NCBI RefSeq assembly: GCF_019112545.1
Contig: NW_025064881.1
Location: 2,330,591 to 2,394,590, forward strand
Source of the DNA: Guyanagaster necrorhizus
Lineage: Eukaryota; Basidiomycota; Agaricomycetes; Agaricales; Physalacriaceae
Reading direction: 5' to 3'
Length of the DNA: 64,000 nt
Shown: positions 49,087 through 59,785 of the stretch, piece by piece
Layout: each line of letters begins with the position of its first letter
Numbering within the stretch: position 1 is the stretch's first letter
The notes under the pieces: model-generated
Database searches by the model: none
Seen by the model: the letters and a program-made list of their open reading frames with translations, nothing else
Told to the model about the DNA's origin: nothing
Translations under genes and position numbers: made by a program

Positions 49087-49537
49087 TTAATGTCTTACGT
49101 TCTGTGGTTATTCCATGGTGTTTTAAGCTATCGCTAACATGTACAATTTCCTCGGACTGTCGATCCTCATGAGAATTGGGGTGCAAAAAACATGAGGTAA
49201 TATCTGAGTGGGCATGCGTGGTTAACCTGGCAAGCCAGCTTCATATACATGCTCGTATCTGTCTATAAGTACTGGCAAAATTTAGAATGGGCATTGGAGA
49301 GATAGATGTACAGTGATAGCAAAGCTAGTAACTACGGCGAGATGTAATGATACATTGACAACGACATAAGATCCAAGAAAAATGTGTGTTAAGGTATGGC
49401 TTCAGCCTCAGACCCCGAAATTTCTTTTTGAGCGAGGAGCAAGAAATTTTTTAGAACGAACATTCTAGACAGGAGGCAGAGCTCAGTCCAAACGAGAGAT
49501 ACGAAGCCGACGGGTAACAGCAAGGGCTAGCTCCTGG
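49087..49537. other. Convergent intergenic region
   Basis: 451 bases between the stops of CWC25 and the next minus-strand gene. No coding sequence or RNA gene is evident. Confidence 0.5.
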
Positions 49538-50033
49538 TCAGATTAATGAGCATATATGACAGGAAAAGACGGATAAGAGCCTGACAATGACTAGGATCGA
49601 CAGGCGCCTAACGCGACCACGAGGAGGCGGAACAGGCGCAGGCTCCGGGTTTGCTTGAAGAGCCTCATTGAGAGCCATTTCTTCCTCCGTGGGCTGAGGC
49701 TGTACTGATCATCAAAACCAAGTCCACATCCGCAAACAGATGATCACTTACGAGGGCTACAGTGAAAAAGACACGGCCATCCCAATCAATATTACCATCA
49801 CGAGTAGTGGTCTGTGCAAATTTAGCCAAGAATAACCTCAGGAGAACCGTGCGCACCATTAAAGGATGGTTTCTAGTGGCATAAGCATGCCCATAAGGCT
49901 CGTAACGAAAGACGAGAGACGGCAGAGGAACGTGTTGATAGTATATGGTGGCATTGATGGGGATAGTCTCAGCTTGAACGAAAACCGAATGCATAGAAGG
50001 GAGGTCGCGGTCGCGGGTGCGCAATGGAGGCAT
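49538..50033 (-). CDS. Unknown 147-residue protein
   Basis: Exons 50033-49752 and 49699-49538 (52-nt intron) close in frame. The N-terminal 95 residues look globular (VQAETIPINATIYYQHVPLP, HAYATRNHPLMVRTVLLRLF, IDWDGRVFFTVAL). A Glu/Pro linker (ANPEPAPVPPPRGRVRR) leads to a hydrophobic C-terminus that may be a membrane anchor. The last part is uncertain: a 33-nt intron near 49599 would switch to another frame ending in a different hydrophobic tail. Starts at 50033 or 49994 are possible. I recognise no family. Confidence 0.55.
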
Positions 50034-52027
50034 GAGGATGAAAAGAGACGAAAGAGCGTGGTGTGTGTGTGAGAGAAGAGAAAAGTATCCCGGTCGGCTT
50101 CCCTGGCTTTTAAAGTGCACCTGGGCTTCGATATCGGGAACCGAATCCGTATTGAGCCAGTGCTTTACCCACTATGTTTGGCGTAAACATTGGAATGACA
50201 TAAGGGGAATATCGAGCGCTCAAATTTGATCCTGTCGGGGCGTGTTCTTCTCAGTGTTATGCCTACTCCCCAAAATGCCCAACGAGAATGGTGCAGTCCA
50301 GATGGATCCTCAACCATACAGCAGAACATGTCCCCAACATTCCTAGACTATGGCGACGCGTATTTCCAGGTACGACGGCTCGAACCCAAGACTGTGGACC
50401 AGTATACCGAGTTACTGGAAATAGGAATGACGGCTTTGACGACCGACGATGGGTCTTCTCCCGTCACTCCGATTCCTCTCTGTCGACTCTCATGTCTAGC
50501 TCTTGGTTATTCGTAAATTCTATGTCACCAATAATTGAATGACGCCGACGGAGGCAAATTTCGGGGAATCGACCAGTTATGTGACGTTGCTTTGATTACG
50601 TAAATGTATCACGTCTGTGACAGTATATGACCGCGTGTCTGTCCTGCAAACGCGTAACGCGACGACTCACATCATGCTCTCACCGGAATTTCTAACATTC
50701 CTGTGTACCATCCCCCGCGTCCGTCACCATGATTAAGGTAAACACCGTGTGCTTCCAGAATATTTCAAGGGCCAGCAAAAGTTAAAACACCTGTTTGGAC
50801 GTCAAGTACAGGCTGACACCGGAGAGTATCACCAAGGACAGAACAAGAGAGCCCGAAGAACTTGAAGACATGCCTGCGACCATTATATCCAAAGTCTGCG
50901 CCGCCGACCCAATTCAACGATATTGCCCTGTTGCGACTATCTCCGGAAACTCGATCCTCTGGATCTCACCCGACGATGAACTTGATGACATTAAGGACTG
51001 GAAGACCCAAGAGCATACCAGGAAGACAGCTATTATATCTTCAGGTTCAAGGGGACTCCATTTTTAATTTTAGCGTCCTGGAATCGCGAACGGCGACTAT
51101 GGGCAATGTTTCTGATTGCATGCCTCTGCCCATGCACCGGAATGTCTGTGAGAGAACAAAACGCTGTCCAGAAGCTTTGAAACGATAATCGATGTGATAG
51201 AGCAAGACCTGCTGCTGAAGAAAAAAGACGACGAGACTGAATTTCTAGAAAACTAGCCGTTTCGTCATTTCTTTGCAAATCAACGAAGATATCATTCTGA
51301 GGCCTTAGTGGAACAGTAGTAGACGTACGTCTGCGTCAGGAGAGCGACCTCAGTGGCACAGACAAGGATGATGGTAGTCTGGTCCAGATGTCGCACAAAC
51401 AAACTGCCGCCTTCCGATTACCCTTGTTCTGTTGCCGGACACCCCAAAATGCTCAAAGGATCCTCCGGTCGCCCTCCTCCTTGGTCTCCACTCTCCTATG
51501 CACTGGCATTTTCTCGAAAAATTTTATTTCGATTTTTGTAGGCATTACCGACTATCTTGGACCACGACAGCTACCGCTGGACTGTTGACCCCCCGTTACT
51601 CCTATTTTCTGGTTATATATCTTCCAGGTAAGCTTCCGGATCCGATAATTCTTTTTTACCACGGTTGGATTTAATTCCTTCGCCGTTGCCGTGCTCCGTC
51701 ACTCCTAAACCGGATTTTGCGGTGCCACCTGCGAAGCACACCGTCGACGACGGTCAGACTCGCCATAAGCTACCCTCGGTCCTCCCAGCGGCTCTCGCAA
51801 CAGTTGTGGTTCCACCCCTGGCTGAAGCAAGAACCTCAAGGACGCCAAGGACGCTCTTAAATTTGTTATCTCGATATCAATGTTACACATTAAATCGTTA
51901 ACCTTTGATCGGATTCGATTCGTAGCCCCAGATGATCTGGTTCACGCTATAGTGCAACATCACATCCCTTGTTCTCGCGCTAAATTTTAGCTTTGCGATT
52001 TGAACGATATATGGAACCCGTGGCAAC
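50034..52027. other. Gene-poor, degenerate-looking stretch
   Basis: Nearly 2 kb with only short frames of 60-110 codons that cannot be joined into a coherent protein and show no known domain. The first bases must include the promoter of the 147-residue gene. The texture suggests decayed coding sequence. I see no terminal repeats, transposase or reverse-transcriptase motifs. Confidence 0.45.
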
Positions 52028-52480
52028 CTATGGGGAGGCGTTTGATGAGACTGTGCATAGACGAGGACAGGGAGCAGGGATGATATTGCCGCCTTCAGCG
52101 AGTTTCGACGATCTCAGAAACCTCGACGCTCTCTTTCCAAGTTGCTCAAGCAAAGACTTATAGTAGGACACTGGTAGCGTTTTCTTGACAACATCCTGCC
52201 ATGTCCGTCGTAAGTCTGGCTCCCTTAACACAGTGTCGTCACTTACCATCTGGCTCTCTTCAGTCTCTGGTATCTCGAATTCGATGGTCGCAGTCGACAA
52301 AACCTCCCAACCCCAGAGTAAATCAAATGAATTTCTGTCGGACCCGCCCACGAGCTGCGCTACTACAAGGTACACTGTTCCGGCCTGGATATCGCCGTTA
52401 GTGGTTTCGGAAAAGAATGGTAGCGATGGATGACATTGAAACGATACAGAAAGTCGCAATCCGATCTGGCTCGGTTTCAT
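52028..52480 (-). CDS. Doubtful 150-codon reading frame
   Basis: An uninterrupted frame of 150 residues with mixed composition (AGTVYLVVAQLVGGSD, DLRRTWQDVVKKTLPVSYYK). It lies within the gene-poor stretch, has no recognised domain and no convincing flanking exons. It may be a remnant or chance. Confidence 0.2.
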   Translation of the reverse strand: MKPSQIGLRLSVSFQCHPSLPFFSETTNGDIQAGTVYLVVAQLVGGSDRNSFDLLWGWEVLSTATIEFEIPETEESQMVSDDTVLREPDLRRTWQDVVKKTLPVSYYKSLLEQLGKRASRFLRSSKLAEGGNIIPAPCPRLCTVSSNASP

Positions 52481-53220
52481 GGCTGTTATCGATTCTACTG
52501 GTGGGTCATACAGTCGGTCCCGTTCATTGTTTCTTGACTAAAAATAGCGAATTATGTTTGAAACCGCTTCAAAGTTGGAATGTTGCCATCGCACAGACGC
52601 GCAACGTCCGCTGCGTCCCAGGGTCAACTAAGTCCTTCTAGCGTTCTATTCCACCTTGTCTTTCTACCTTTTTGACACAGAAATATGAAAGCCCTAGTGC
52701 CAAGACAACTTCATCCTTCCCCCCCTCAGGATTTCATTATTTTCCGAGCCTCTCAAGATCGGTCATTTCATCATGCATGATTGTATCAAACTACGGCGAA
52801 GTTTTGGGGTTCTTGGCTTTATTGTAGGCTGACCGACTGATTTTAATTATTTTTGAATACTAGATCTCTGTTCAAACAGATCTATTTGAACTTGGTGAAG
52901 CGTTCCCAGTTACTACGCATCGAGATAAGGTGCTCCGCGCTTTCTTTAGGCCACTATAAAGGATCCTATGAGACTTCGATAATACTTATGTTGTACTTAA
53001 TATGCAAGTTACTCAGTAAGCTCAAGCTGCCGGTACGTTCCATCGTTCCCTAACAACGCGCCATTGACGAAAAGGGTAGTAGTCGCCAGTGTTTCCTGTT
53101 ACAAGCAGTTTCCGACTTTTTGTGTACCTTCAACTTCGAACCTTGACATCAATACCATTCTTTACTACCGTGCGAACGACAGCTAACTAGACAACAACAT
53201 ACCGCGGCAATCAACGTAAA
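52481..53220. other. Gene-poor stretch, nothing recognised
   Basis: 740 bases with no frame longer than about 75 codons and no domain, RNA gene or repeat that I can see. Confidence 0.45.
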
Positions 53221-53433
53221 AGATTTGATGTTAGAATCATTGCCTGATCAGGCTCCGTCTGTCGCCTTTTCTTCATCCATTCAATCATCTTCCACGCTAC
53301 TATTGGCGACGCAGGGCCTGAGCAAGTCAGGTCTCCAGCTGGTAAATGCAGTGATGTTGATGCCAACGAATGCAACGAGGCCAAGGACTCGGATAATGAT
53401 CCAAAGAATTCGGACCCGCAGCCAATGGAAGAG

Positions 53434-53888
53434 ATTGTAGAAGGGCAAATATACCTTAGAACATGCGTCATTATTCACATTGCCGTGCCATGATCTTCAA
53501 TTGCCCTCCAAGTCTTAATGAACCCATGTCCGAAAGCCTGCGTCAAAAGCATCGCATCACGCACATGCTTACTCTTTCCAACACCTATTTCCAAACTGAA
53601 CATCGCCATGATCTAGTTCTTGTCGTACGTCAAGACGGTAATGAGGACTTCTATTCTTACTTCTATGAGGCGGTTGACTATCTTCATAGCGTATTAATGA
53701 GGCAGGGAAAGGTGCTTATGCATTGTATCCTGGAGATCTCGAGAGGCACCATCAGTGTGGCGGCATATCGTATGTCTCCTGGTCTACCTTACTTCGACTC
53801 TGCGCAACTAACACTTTTTTTTAGTCTCAAAAACCGGGAGAACCAACTTTTCCAAAAGAGTCAAAACCTGATTTGGCCATGGACGTAG
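53434..53888 (+). pseudogene. Decayed dual-specificity-phosphatase-like fragment
   Basis: From 53434 the frame reads EEIVEGQIYLR, typical of the start of a DSP domain. Near 53463 the coding frame shifts by one without an evident intron, continuing RITHMLTLSNTYFQTEH, EDFYSYFYEAVDYLHSVLM and GKVLMHCILEISRGTISVAA. This matches the DSP order up to the catalytic P-loop. The Cys and Arg of the HCX5R signature are spaced correctly, but the usual glycine is Glu and the final Ser is Gly. A possible intron at 53770-53823 precedes a short tail that fits no family end. The frameshift and altered loop argue for a remnant. It could also be a diverged active gene if an intron was missed. Confidence 0.5.
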
Positions 53889-55513
53889 CAGCTCAAAGAG
53901 CGGGAAAGAGGGATGATATCAAGACAGCTGATCGTTGTTCTCGTCGTTCCTCATTGTGTTGATTCAAAATTTCGAACGAGGCGCTCTACCGCGCCATGGC
54001 ACACATAAGTAAACGCAAGAATTTTGAAACAAGTTTAATGTATAAAACGTCCTTCATCCGACCTGAGCAGACCCGCGGACCGTTTTCAAATCTTGACTGT
54101 CTTGATTTGAGACTCTGCCTGAGGGAGACTAGCGGTCCGTGCCATCGCGAGCTGACGGTGAATCCATAGTATCACCGTGATAAGCTGTGCCAACAATCTT
54201 GTACTCGAAGAATGTAATTTTCTGGAGAGTTTCTGAGCATCAGAAGCTAATCCTAAAACCAGTGGCATATCATATATAGGCTACATGATCCATCTCTTAG
54301 GTGCTGGGCATAAATCTTTCGTTCACAGTAAACCGCAGGTATATTGAACGGCTCACATTTGGTCAGGAGGGATACCTCAAGGGTGCTGTTGCTTGCAAGT
54401 TCTAGATCTGTGCGAAACATTGGTCAACTTCTCGGGCCTTGCCATGACGCTTGGGACCCGGAAAATATACAGTAAGTTGGAACTGCCATGGTCTGCTAAT
54501 GAAGATGGACAGTGTGTGAGGTAGTATAGCATCTATATAAGTGCGTTCTTTTCTTTCGTCTTGGACTTTCTTCAGCGGTAAGCCCCATAGTTTTGAGCCT
54601 GTCGATGACTGAATCCTTGGATCCTGGCATTATCCGCAAGCGAGTTGAAAAATTCTGTGGCAACGCTGCGGCTGGAGGAATTTATCTTGCCGGAATGTTC
54701 ATTTGAGTAGATCAATATCTTACATGGAGCAATAATAATAATGTTCTTTGCTGCGTGGATGTGTACTCCCATTGCCATGGCAAGTCATCAACAAGGTACC
54801 TACCCTTATAGCCGTTCTCTCTTCTTTTCCCGTTTCCTCCATTCATTAATGGGTATGAGTACGTCTTATATCGATACTTTCAACTTCCCATGGATCGCTG
54901 GACTTAACTACTTGGGACGAAGATGATGTGCTAGCACTTGGCATATACATTTTGGGGGCATGAATATGAAGTTCCTTCACTTTCTCCTCTTAAATAATTC
55001 GCCGGATAGTTATTTCAATCCTCCCTATGTGATTAATCAAGAACTTTAGAGGAAACTTATGAAGTTGACAAGAAGCCGATAACTTTGGCGAACTCTCGGA
55101 GTGAGTTATAGATGCTTGGTATAGTCCCTCTTGAAAATAGAGGCCGGCAAGTCTACAGACTCCGGAGAAACATAGATCCAAGGCAAAGGTGAAGGATGCA
55201 GCGTACAATGGCAAGAAAATTGAAGAGATCCGTCATTGCGCAGAAGACTCAGTGGACAAGGCAGAATTGTATGTTCCTGCAATGCTTATGCTCTTTGCGA
55301 TACTTACATAACTCTGTTGTCTCTGGGACTCGTGTAACACTTTCAGATAGTCAAGGCCAAGGTGAAACTTTTGATGAATTCGGAGTGATCGGAGATTTAC
55401 CCCGCAACATCAACAAAGAACGCGTCGTACAAAAAATCACGTTCTTCGTTGGATTTCCTTCCTTCTATCATTTCCATCACCGCTCCGCGCATTTGCCTCA
55501 ACCAAGCATCGTT
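53889..55513. other. Gene-poor stretch before DMC1
   Basis: 1.6 kb with only short incoherent frames, including an overlapping open frame from 55196 that is out of register with DMC1 exon 1. The last few hundred bases should carry the DMC1 promoter; CT-rich sequence lies at 55451-55510. Confidence 0.45.
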
Positions 55514-57427
55514 ATGCCTCCCCGTCGCGCTCCATCTCGTGCATCGGTACCTCCTTCACGGCCAGGGAGCCCTGCTGATGAAGACGTCAGAACCTTCTCA
55601 CGCTGTTCCCGGCCTACCTTATTCATTTACCGAATAGACCCCATATTTCGATAGCGTAGACGAATTGCAACAGCAGGTACGCGCATATATGCGTCCGGAT
55701 TTGCCATTGCTTACTTCCATGCAGGGTATCAATGTACAGGACATCCTCAAACTGAAGGCAGCCGCGATCAACACCGTATCCGGTGTCAATATGACAACCA
55801 GGCGCCACCTGCTTAAGATAAAGGTATGTCCCCGTATGTCAGTCCAGCATATACCTAGTTTCAATGTCTGCCAGGGAATGTCAGAAGCGAAAGTCGAGAA
55901 GATTAAAGTCAGTGTGTGTAACTGATCGCTTGGCATTAACAGCTTAACCCCAGTCTTCAGGAGGCAGCCCATAAGATTCTTGTAAGACGTGTGCAGGTCT
56001 ACCAATAGAAGCTGTCGAAGAAACGTTCCTAGGGTTCATCATTTGCTACTGGGATTGAAGTCCAGGACAAGCGGCGGAGAGTCCTCGTTATTAGTACTGG
56101 GAGCAAATCTGTGGACGGCATTTTGGGCGGTAAGATTCTATTTTACTTGTCCTCGAAATCTCATTGGAAGTAGGAGGTATCATGTCACAATCTGTGTCTG
56201 AGGGTAGGCTTGGGGACCTTTTTAATCATCGCATCTGAGATTGCTTGTAGTATACGGGGAATACCGGACTGGCAAAACTCAGTTGGCACACACTATGAGT
56301 GTCGTGGCTCAGCTGCCTCCTGAACTAGGCGGCGCGTCAGGAAAGGTGCGTTCTCCCGACCTTTCGAGCCAAGAAGATTTGTTGAGTGATAGCATGCTAG
56401 GTAGCATACATTGACACGGAAGGTACAGGACTTCCGCCATTTTGAGACACGTATTAAGCTCCCTATTAGGGACCTTCCGACCTGACCGCATCAGGTCTAT
56501 TGCCGATCGTTTCGGCGTAGATGGCAACATGGCTCTTGAGAACATCCTTTATGGTAGGCCATATGACTAGGGCTCATTTCCTTTTCCCTTATGTTCTGGC
56601 TGTAGCTCGCGCATTCAACAGTGAACATCAGGTCAGGACTCGCTTCTTCATTCATGATTCGTCCCCTCTAAACCGTTTTTCAGATGGAACTCATCAACGA
56701 ATGTTCGTTGCGTTTTGCCGAAGACAAAGACTTTCGACTCTTGGTGCGAAGCTATTTTCATTTCAAGTTTGGCTAGGGGTGTTGATGCACTTGTCCAGAT
56801 TGTTGACAGTATCATGGCCCTCTTCCGCGTCGACTACAGTGGAAGAGGAGAATTGAGTGAAAGACAGCAGAAGGTTGATTCTCAATGTGGGTTATTGGAT
56901 TAGGACTGATTTCACTCTTCTAGCTGGCCCAGGTCCAGTGATGAGCCGACTCAGACCTCAGTCAGACTAACGATACTTTATTTAGATGCTGTCAAGGTTG
57001 ACCAAGCTTTCAGAGGAATACAACGTTTGAAGCATCCCAAATGGATATTCTCTTTCTAATTTTTGCGTCCAGATTGCGATCCTCCTCACGAATCAAGTAC
57101 AATGTAAGTTTTATTTGATTTTTATCGACTTTCTTACCGACGTCTATCCAAATTCTTAACTAGCTGATCCCGGTGCGACAATGACATTCGTTGCTGGCGG
57201 GGCGCTAAAGCCAATTGGTGGACACATATTGTCGCACGCTTCTGCGACGCGGATGTTTCTTCGTAAAGGTGTTCATTTTCTTGTCTGCGACCTGGAACTC
57301 CCCTACTAATCAGAATCTCTCCGAAGGACGTGCTGAAGAACGGGTAGCTAAGCTTGTCGATAGCCCTGACCGTCCTGAAAGTGAAGCCTCGTATAAGCTA
57401 GATGAAGGTGGCTGGTCTGACGTCTAA
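55514..57427 (+). CDS. DMC1: DMC1 meiotic recombinase
   Basis: Eighteen exons: 55514-55585, 55638-55676, 55725-55823, 55875-55907, 55961-55981, 56033-56129, 56174-56203, 56251-56345, 56401-56422, 56470-56553, 56606-56631, 56684-56743, 56799-56873, 56924-56932, 56986-57024, 57073-57103, 57164-57268 and 57327-57427. They give 345 residues (human 340). DMC1 forms filaments on ssDNA and catalyses strand exchange between homologues in meiosis. The N-terminal helix-hairpin domain has [19 protein letters not shown] and [11 protein letters not shown]. Walker A is GEYRTGKT (residues 133-140) and Walker [13 protein letters not shown] (Asp229). [15 protein letters not shown] and [15 protein letters not shown] distinguish DMC1-type proteins. 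Every exon keeps frame, so the gene looks intact despite its eroded surroundings. Confidence 0.95.
56924..56932 (+). other. 9-nt microexon of DMC1
   Basis: The bases CTGGCCCAG encode Leu-Ala-Gln between introns of 50 and 53 nt. They complete the family sequence ERQQKLAQMLSRL across three exons; without them the conserved LAQ is lost but the frame is kept. Confidence 0.8.
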
Positions 57428-57624
57428 AGGTCTCTTGCTTTCTACCTGTCGGACTCTTTGCTCTGCGTTGCTTTCGAAACAAAATCGCTCTGCTGTCTTG
57501 ATGCCTAGGACGTTTTGACTCCATCGTTATAATTATATGCGCCTGCTGTGTTCTAAAATACAATGATGTATCTGTCTAAAGTAAAGCCGCAGCGACCGAG
57601 GACTCTCGCTGTGAGAGTGCTACC
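57428..57624. other. Short gap after DMC1
   Basis: Holds the DMC1 3' region. Nothing else is seen. Confidence 0.4.
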
Positions 57625-58144
57625 ATGAAAAAGTTTGAGACGAGCGCCTTATGTAAAACTTCGCCAAGGGCCTTTGAGCACCTGGATATTGAGGACTGCG
57701 AGGATCTCCTTGATGGCTTACGAGAGGTGGTCCACGACGACTACGGGATGCCCGTTTCCACATTCATGTCTTCCTCTACACCCTCAAAGCCCGCAGACCG
57801 ACCCAGTGTGGTCAAATCACCACCTGTCTCAGACAGACCTCCAGCGACTACTTGGGTATCCGGTAACTGTCGTTTCAATCCCGTTGGCCGCGCCAACTCC
57901 ACTATTGAAACACCTAGATACCGTAGCCGACGTGCGAGACCGGCGAAACATGCTCGGATGGACGCATCTGCTCTTCTTAAAAGGCTTGGACCAAGAGGAG
58001 AAGGACGATATCCTTGGGCGGACAGCCGTGCACGATCCTGAGGTTGCAAAAATGATTGAAGAGGCAAAAAAAGCACATGCTGAGGAGGTCCTCTTTTTTT
58101 CTTATCGGGAAGTGGGCAAGCCGACAAGTGCTGCACTCCCTTGA
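57625..58144 (+). CDS. Possible gene or remnant, frames unresolved
   Basis: Two overlapping plus-strand frames both show coding-like stretches: DIEDCEDLLDGLREVV early in one and NMLGWTHLLFLKGLDQEEKD followed by PEVAKMIEEAKKAHAEE late in the other. An intron or a frameshift around 57810-57850 could join them, but no clean pair of sites gives a unique answer. The product would be acidic and helical. I recognise no domain. It lies in the eroded region, so a pseudogene is equally possible. Confidence 0.3.
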
Positions 58145-58761
58145 TGACCTTAGGCCACATCATCAGTATGATCACTCGCACGAAGTAAGTCGTTTCCTTT
58201 GTTTTTCTAACATCACACTTCATGATATCCACTACTAAGTCTCAGAAGGGATTAATGCAATCATCGAAAAAATACTCTTGTATATCAACAACAGCGCTTC
58301 TTCTGGAACCTACAAAAACACCGCCTCTGCGATTATCGGCACCGGTTCTGATACTCTATCGTTCGGTGGCGAAATCGGGAAATATGTTCTGCAAGGTCCT
58401 CTTCCTTATTGCGACACGTTAGAGCGATTACTTGAATATCCGGATATCGCGGATTATGGAAATCTGATTGAAGAAATATGAGGTTCAGGGGAGATACTCG
58501 AGGAGAAGTATGACAATGCACTGTCTGGGTGAGGTTTCATGTGTCAAGGTATGAGGTGTGCTTTGAAGTCGATCATCTTGCTAGCACCGTCTTTCGAGCA
58601 TTGGGTTCGACAGTGTCCGTACATCCATAAATTTCCCGCTCGTGTAGTAAACGTCGTACATGAAGCTGAAACCTTATGTAGTGGTAAACATAGTAATATT
58701 ACAAGTAAATAGCTGTGGTCCACATCGGAAAGCGGTCCCAATCTCAATGCTCCCATCCTCT
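58145..58761. other. Gene-poor stretch
   Basis: 617 bases with fragments only, including a 67-codon plus-strand frame (58278-58481) without supporting context. Confidence 0.4.
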
Positions 58762-59286
58762 CTAATGTCTCTCTCCATCGTTATAAGGCAATTGTGGTGG
58801 CTCAGGATAATGTTCCGGCGCATCAGGCGCAAGGATGGCCCCGTCCTGCAGCAGGATACCTCGATACATTGCGGATTCGGGCTGCCCGTTCCTACAATCA
58901 GGAACGGTATGATATACCCATACACAACGACATTTGAACCATTTCTTCCTCTGTTTCCTCCAATCCCGCTGTCCATCTGTGAGACTGGGGAGACTAGCAT
59001 GATAGGCGTGAGCGCGCTCAGGGAGCGACGTTCTTAGGGAAGGAGTGGCCGAGGGAGCAGAAAGGGAAATTGGGGGTAAGGGAACATTAGTTACAGAAGC
59101 AGTGGAAGGTGGTGGACTCAAGGTGTCTCTTTTGGGCGGAACATCGTCTTCGCTACTTGAGCGTTTTCGCTTAAGACGAGTATCTGTTGGCTCGAATATT
59201 ACTGGCGAACATTGTGTAGCATTAGACTCGCTGCCATGGCTCGATACCCTTAACGATAAATATCTACTGCATGAGGTCATCTTCAT
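58762..59286 (-). CDS. Unknown 158-residue basic/Pro-rich protein
   Basis: The exons are 59286-58940 and 58891-58762, with a 48-nt intron chosen because it restores RKQRKKWNGQPESAMYRGI without odd Cys residues. The N-terminal part has a basic RLKRKRSSSEDDVPPKR segment, a likely nuclear signal, and Ser/Pro-rich sequence. The C-terminus LLQDGAILAPDAPEHYPEPP looks conserved. I recognise no family. It is a small probably nuclear protein, and one of the few intact frames in the 57-61 kb stretch. ATG codons at 59286 and 59280 are both possible starts. Confidence 0.5.
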   Translation of the reverse strand: MKMTSCSRYLSLRVSSHGSESNATQCSPVIFEPTDTRLKRKRSSSEDDVPPKRDTLSPPPSTASVTNVPLPPISLSAPSATPSLRTSLPERAHAYHASLPSLTDGQRDWRKQRKKWFKCRCVWVYHTVPDCRNGQPESAMYRGILLQDGAILAPDAPEHYPEPPQLPYNDGERH

Positions 59287-59464
59287 TCACTGCCTTGTGG
59301 TGGCATTGATGTGCAGCAGAGAGAGAGAGACTTGTTAAGACGAGACTTGAAATGAGCCAGAAACTTGTCATTGGTCAGATGAAAGTGTGCGCGTCGAAGA
59401 AGGGTATTGTTCAAGCGAAGGCGAGATGTCCACGCTGTGACAGGTTCGTCCTCCTCTTGGTAGG

Positions 59465-59785
59465 ATGAAAGTATTTCGTCCGGAATTTCCTATCCCAGCT
59501 TCGCAGAAGAAATGCCATTCGCATCGCCAAAAGGTAATTTGTCAAATTCAAGGAGCGAAGATGATGCATGTCCGCCATGAACCAATCCTTGATGAGAGGG
59601 TCTCTGAACCCTTCAGAAAGAGAGTGGACTTTGAGATTGCCCGTGCTCTCGATGTAACTCCGCGCCACGCACTCGTAATGAATAAAGTCATTCGGGGCGA
59701 ATGGCTCAGTACAGGGATTGATGACGAAGCAACCAGACGCCTACTCAAAGCAAGAAAGGCTCGAATTTTGACATCTAGGAAGTAA
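59465..59785 (+). CDS. Doubtful 106-codon reading frame
   Basis: An open frame with some coding character in its second half (DFEIARALDVTPRHALVM, DDEATRRLLKARKARIL). No domain is recognised, and no flanking exons can be supported. It may be the remnant of a larger gene. Confidence 0.25.
   Translation: MKVFRPEFPIPASQKKCHSHRQKVICQIQGAKMMHVRHEPILDERVSEPFRKRVDFEIARALDVTPRHALVMNKVIRGEWLSTGIDDEATRRLLKARKARILTSRK

Noticed and set aside
50226..51067. Short plus-strand frames suggesting a gene between 50.2 and 51.1 kb
   Set aside because: They cannot be linked by plausible introns into one protein and show no recognisable domain.
55514..57427. First impression that DMC1 is a pseudogene, because no open frame exceeds about 150 codons there
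   Set aside because: Splicing 18 exons with canonical sites restores the whole recombinase in one frame with all motifs, so it is an intron-rich intact gene.
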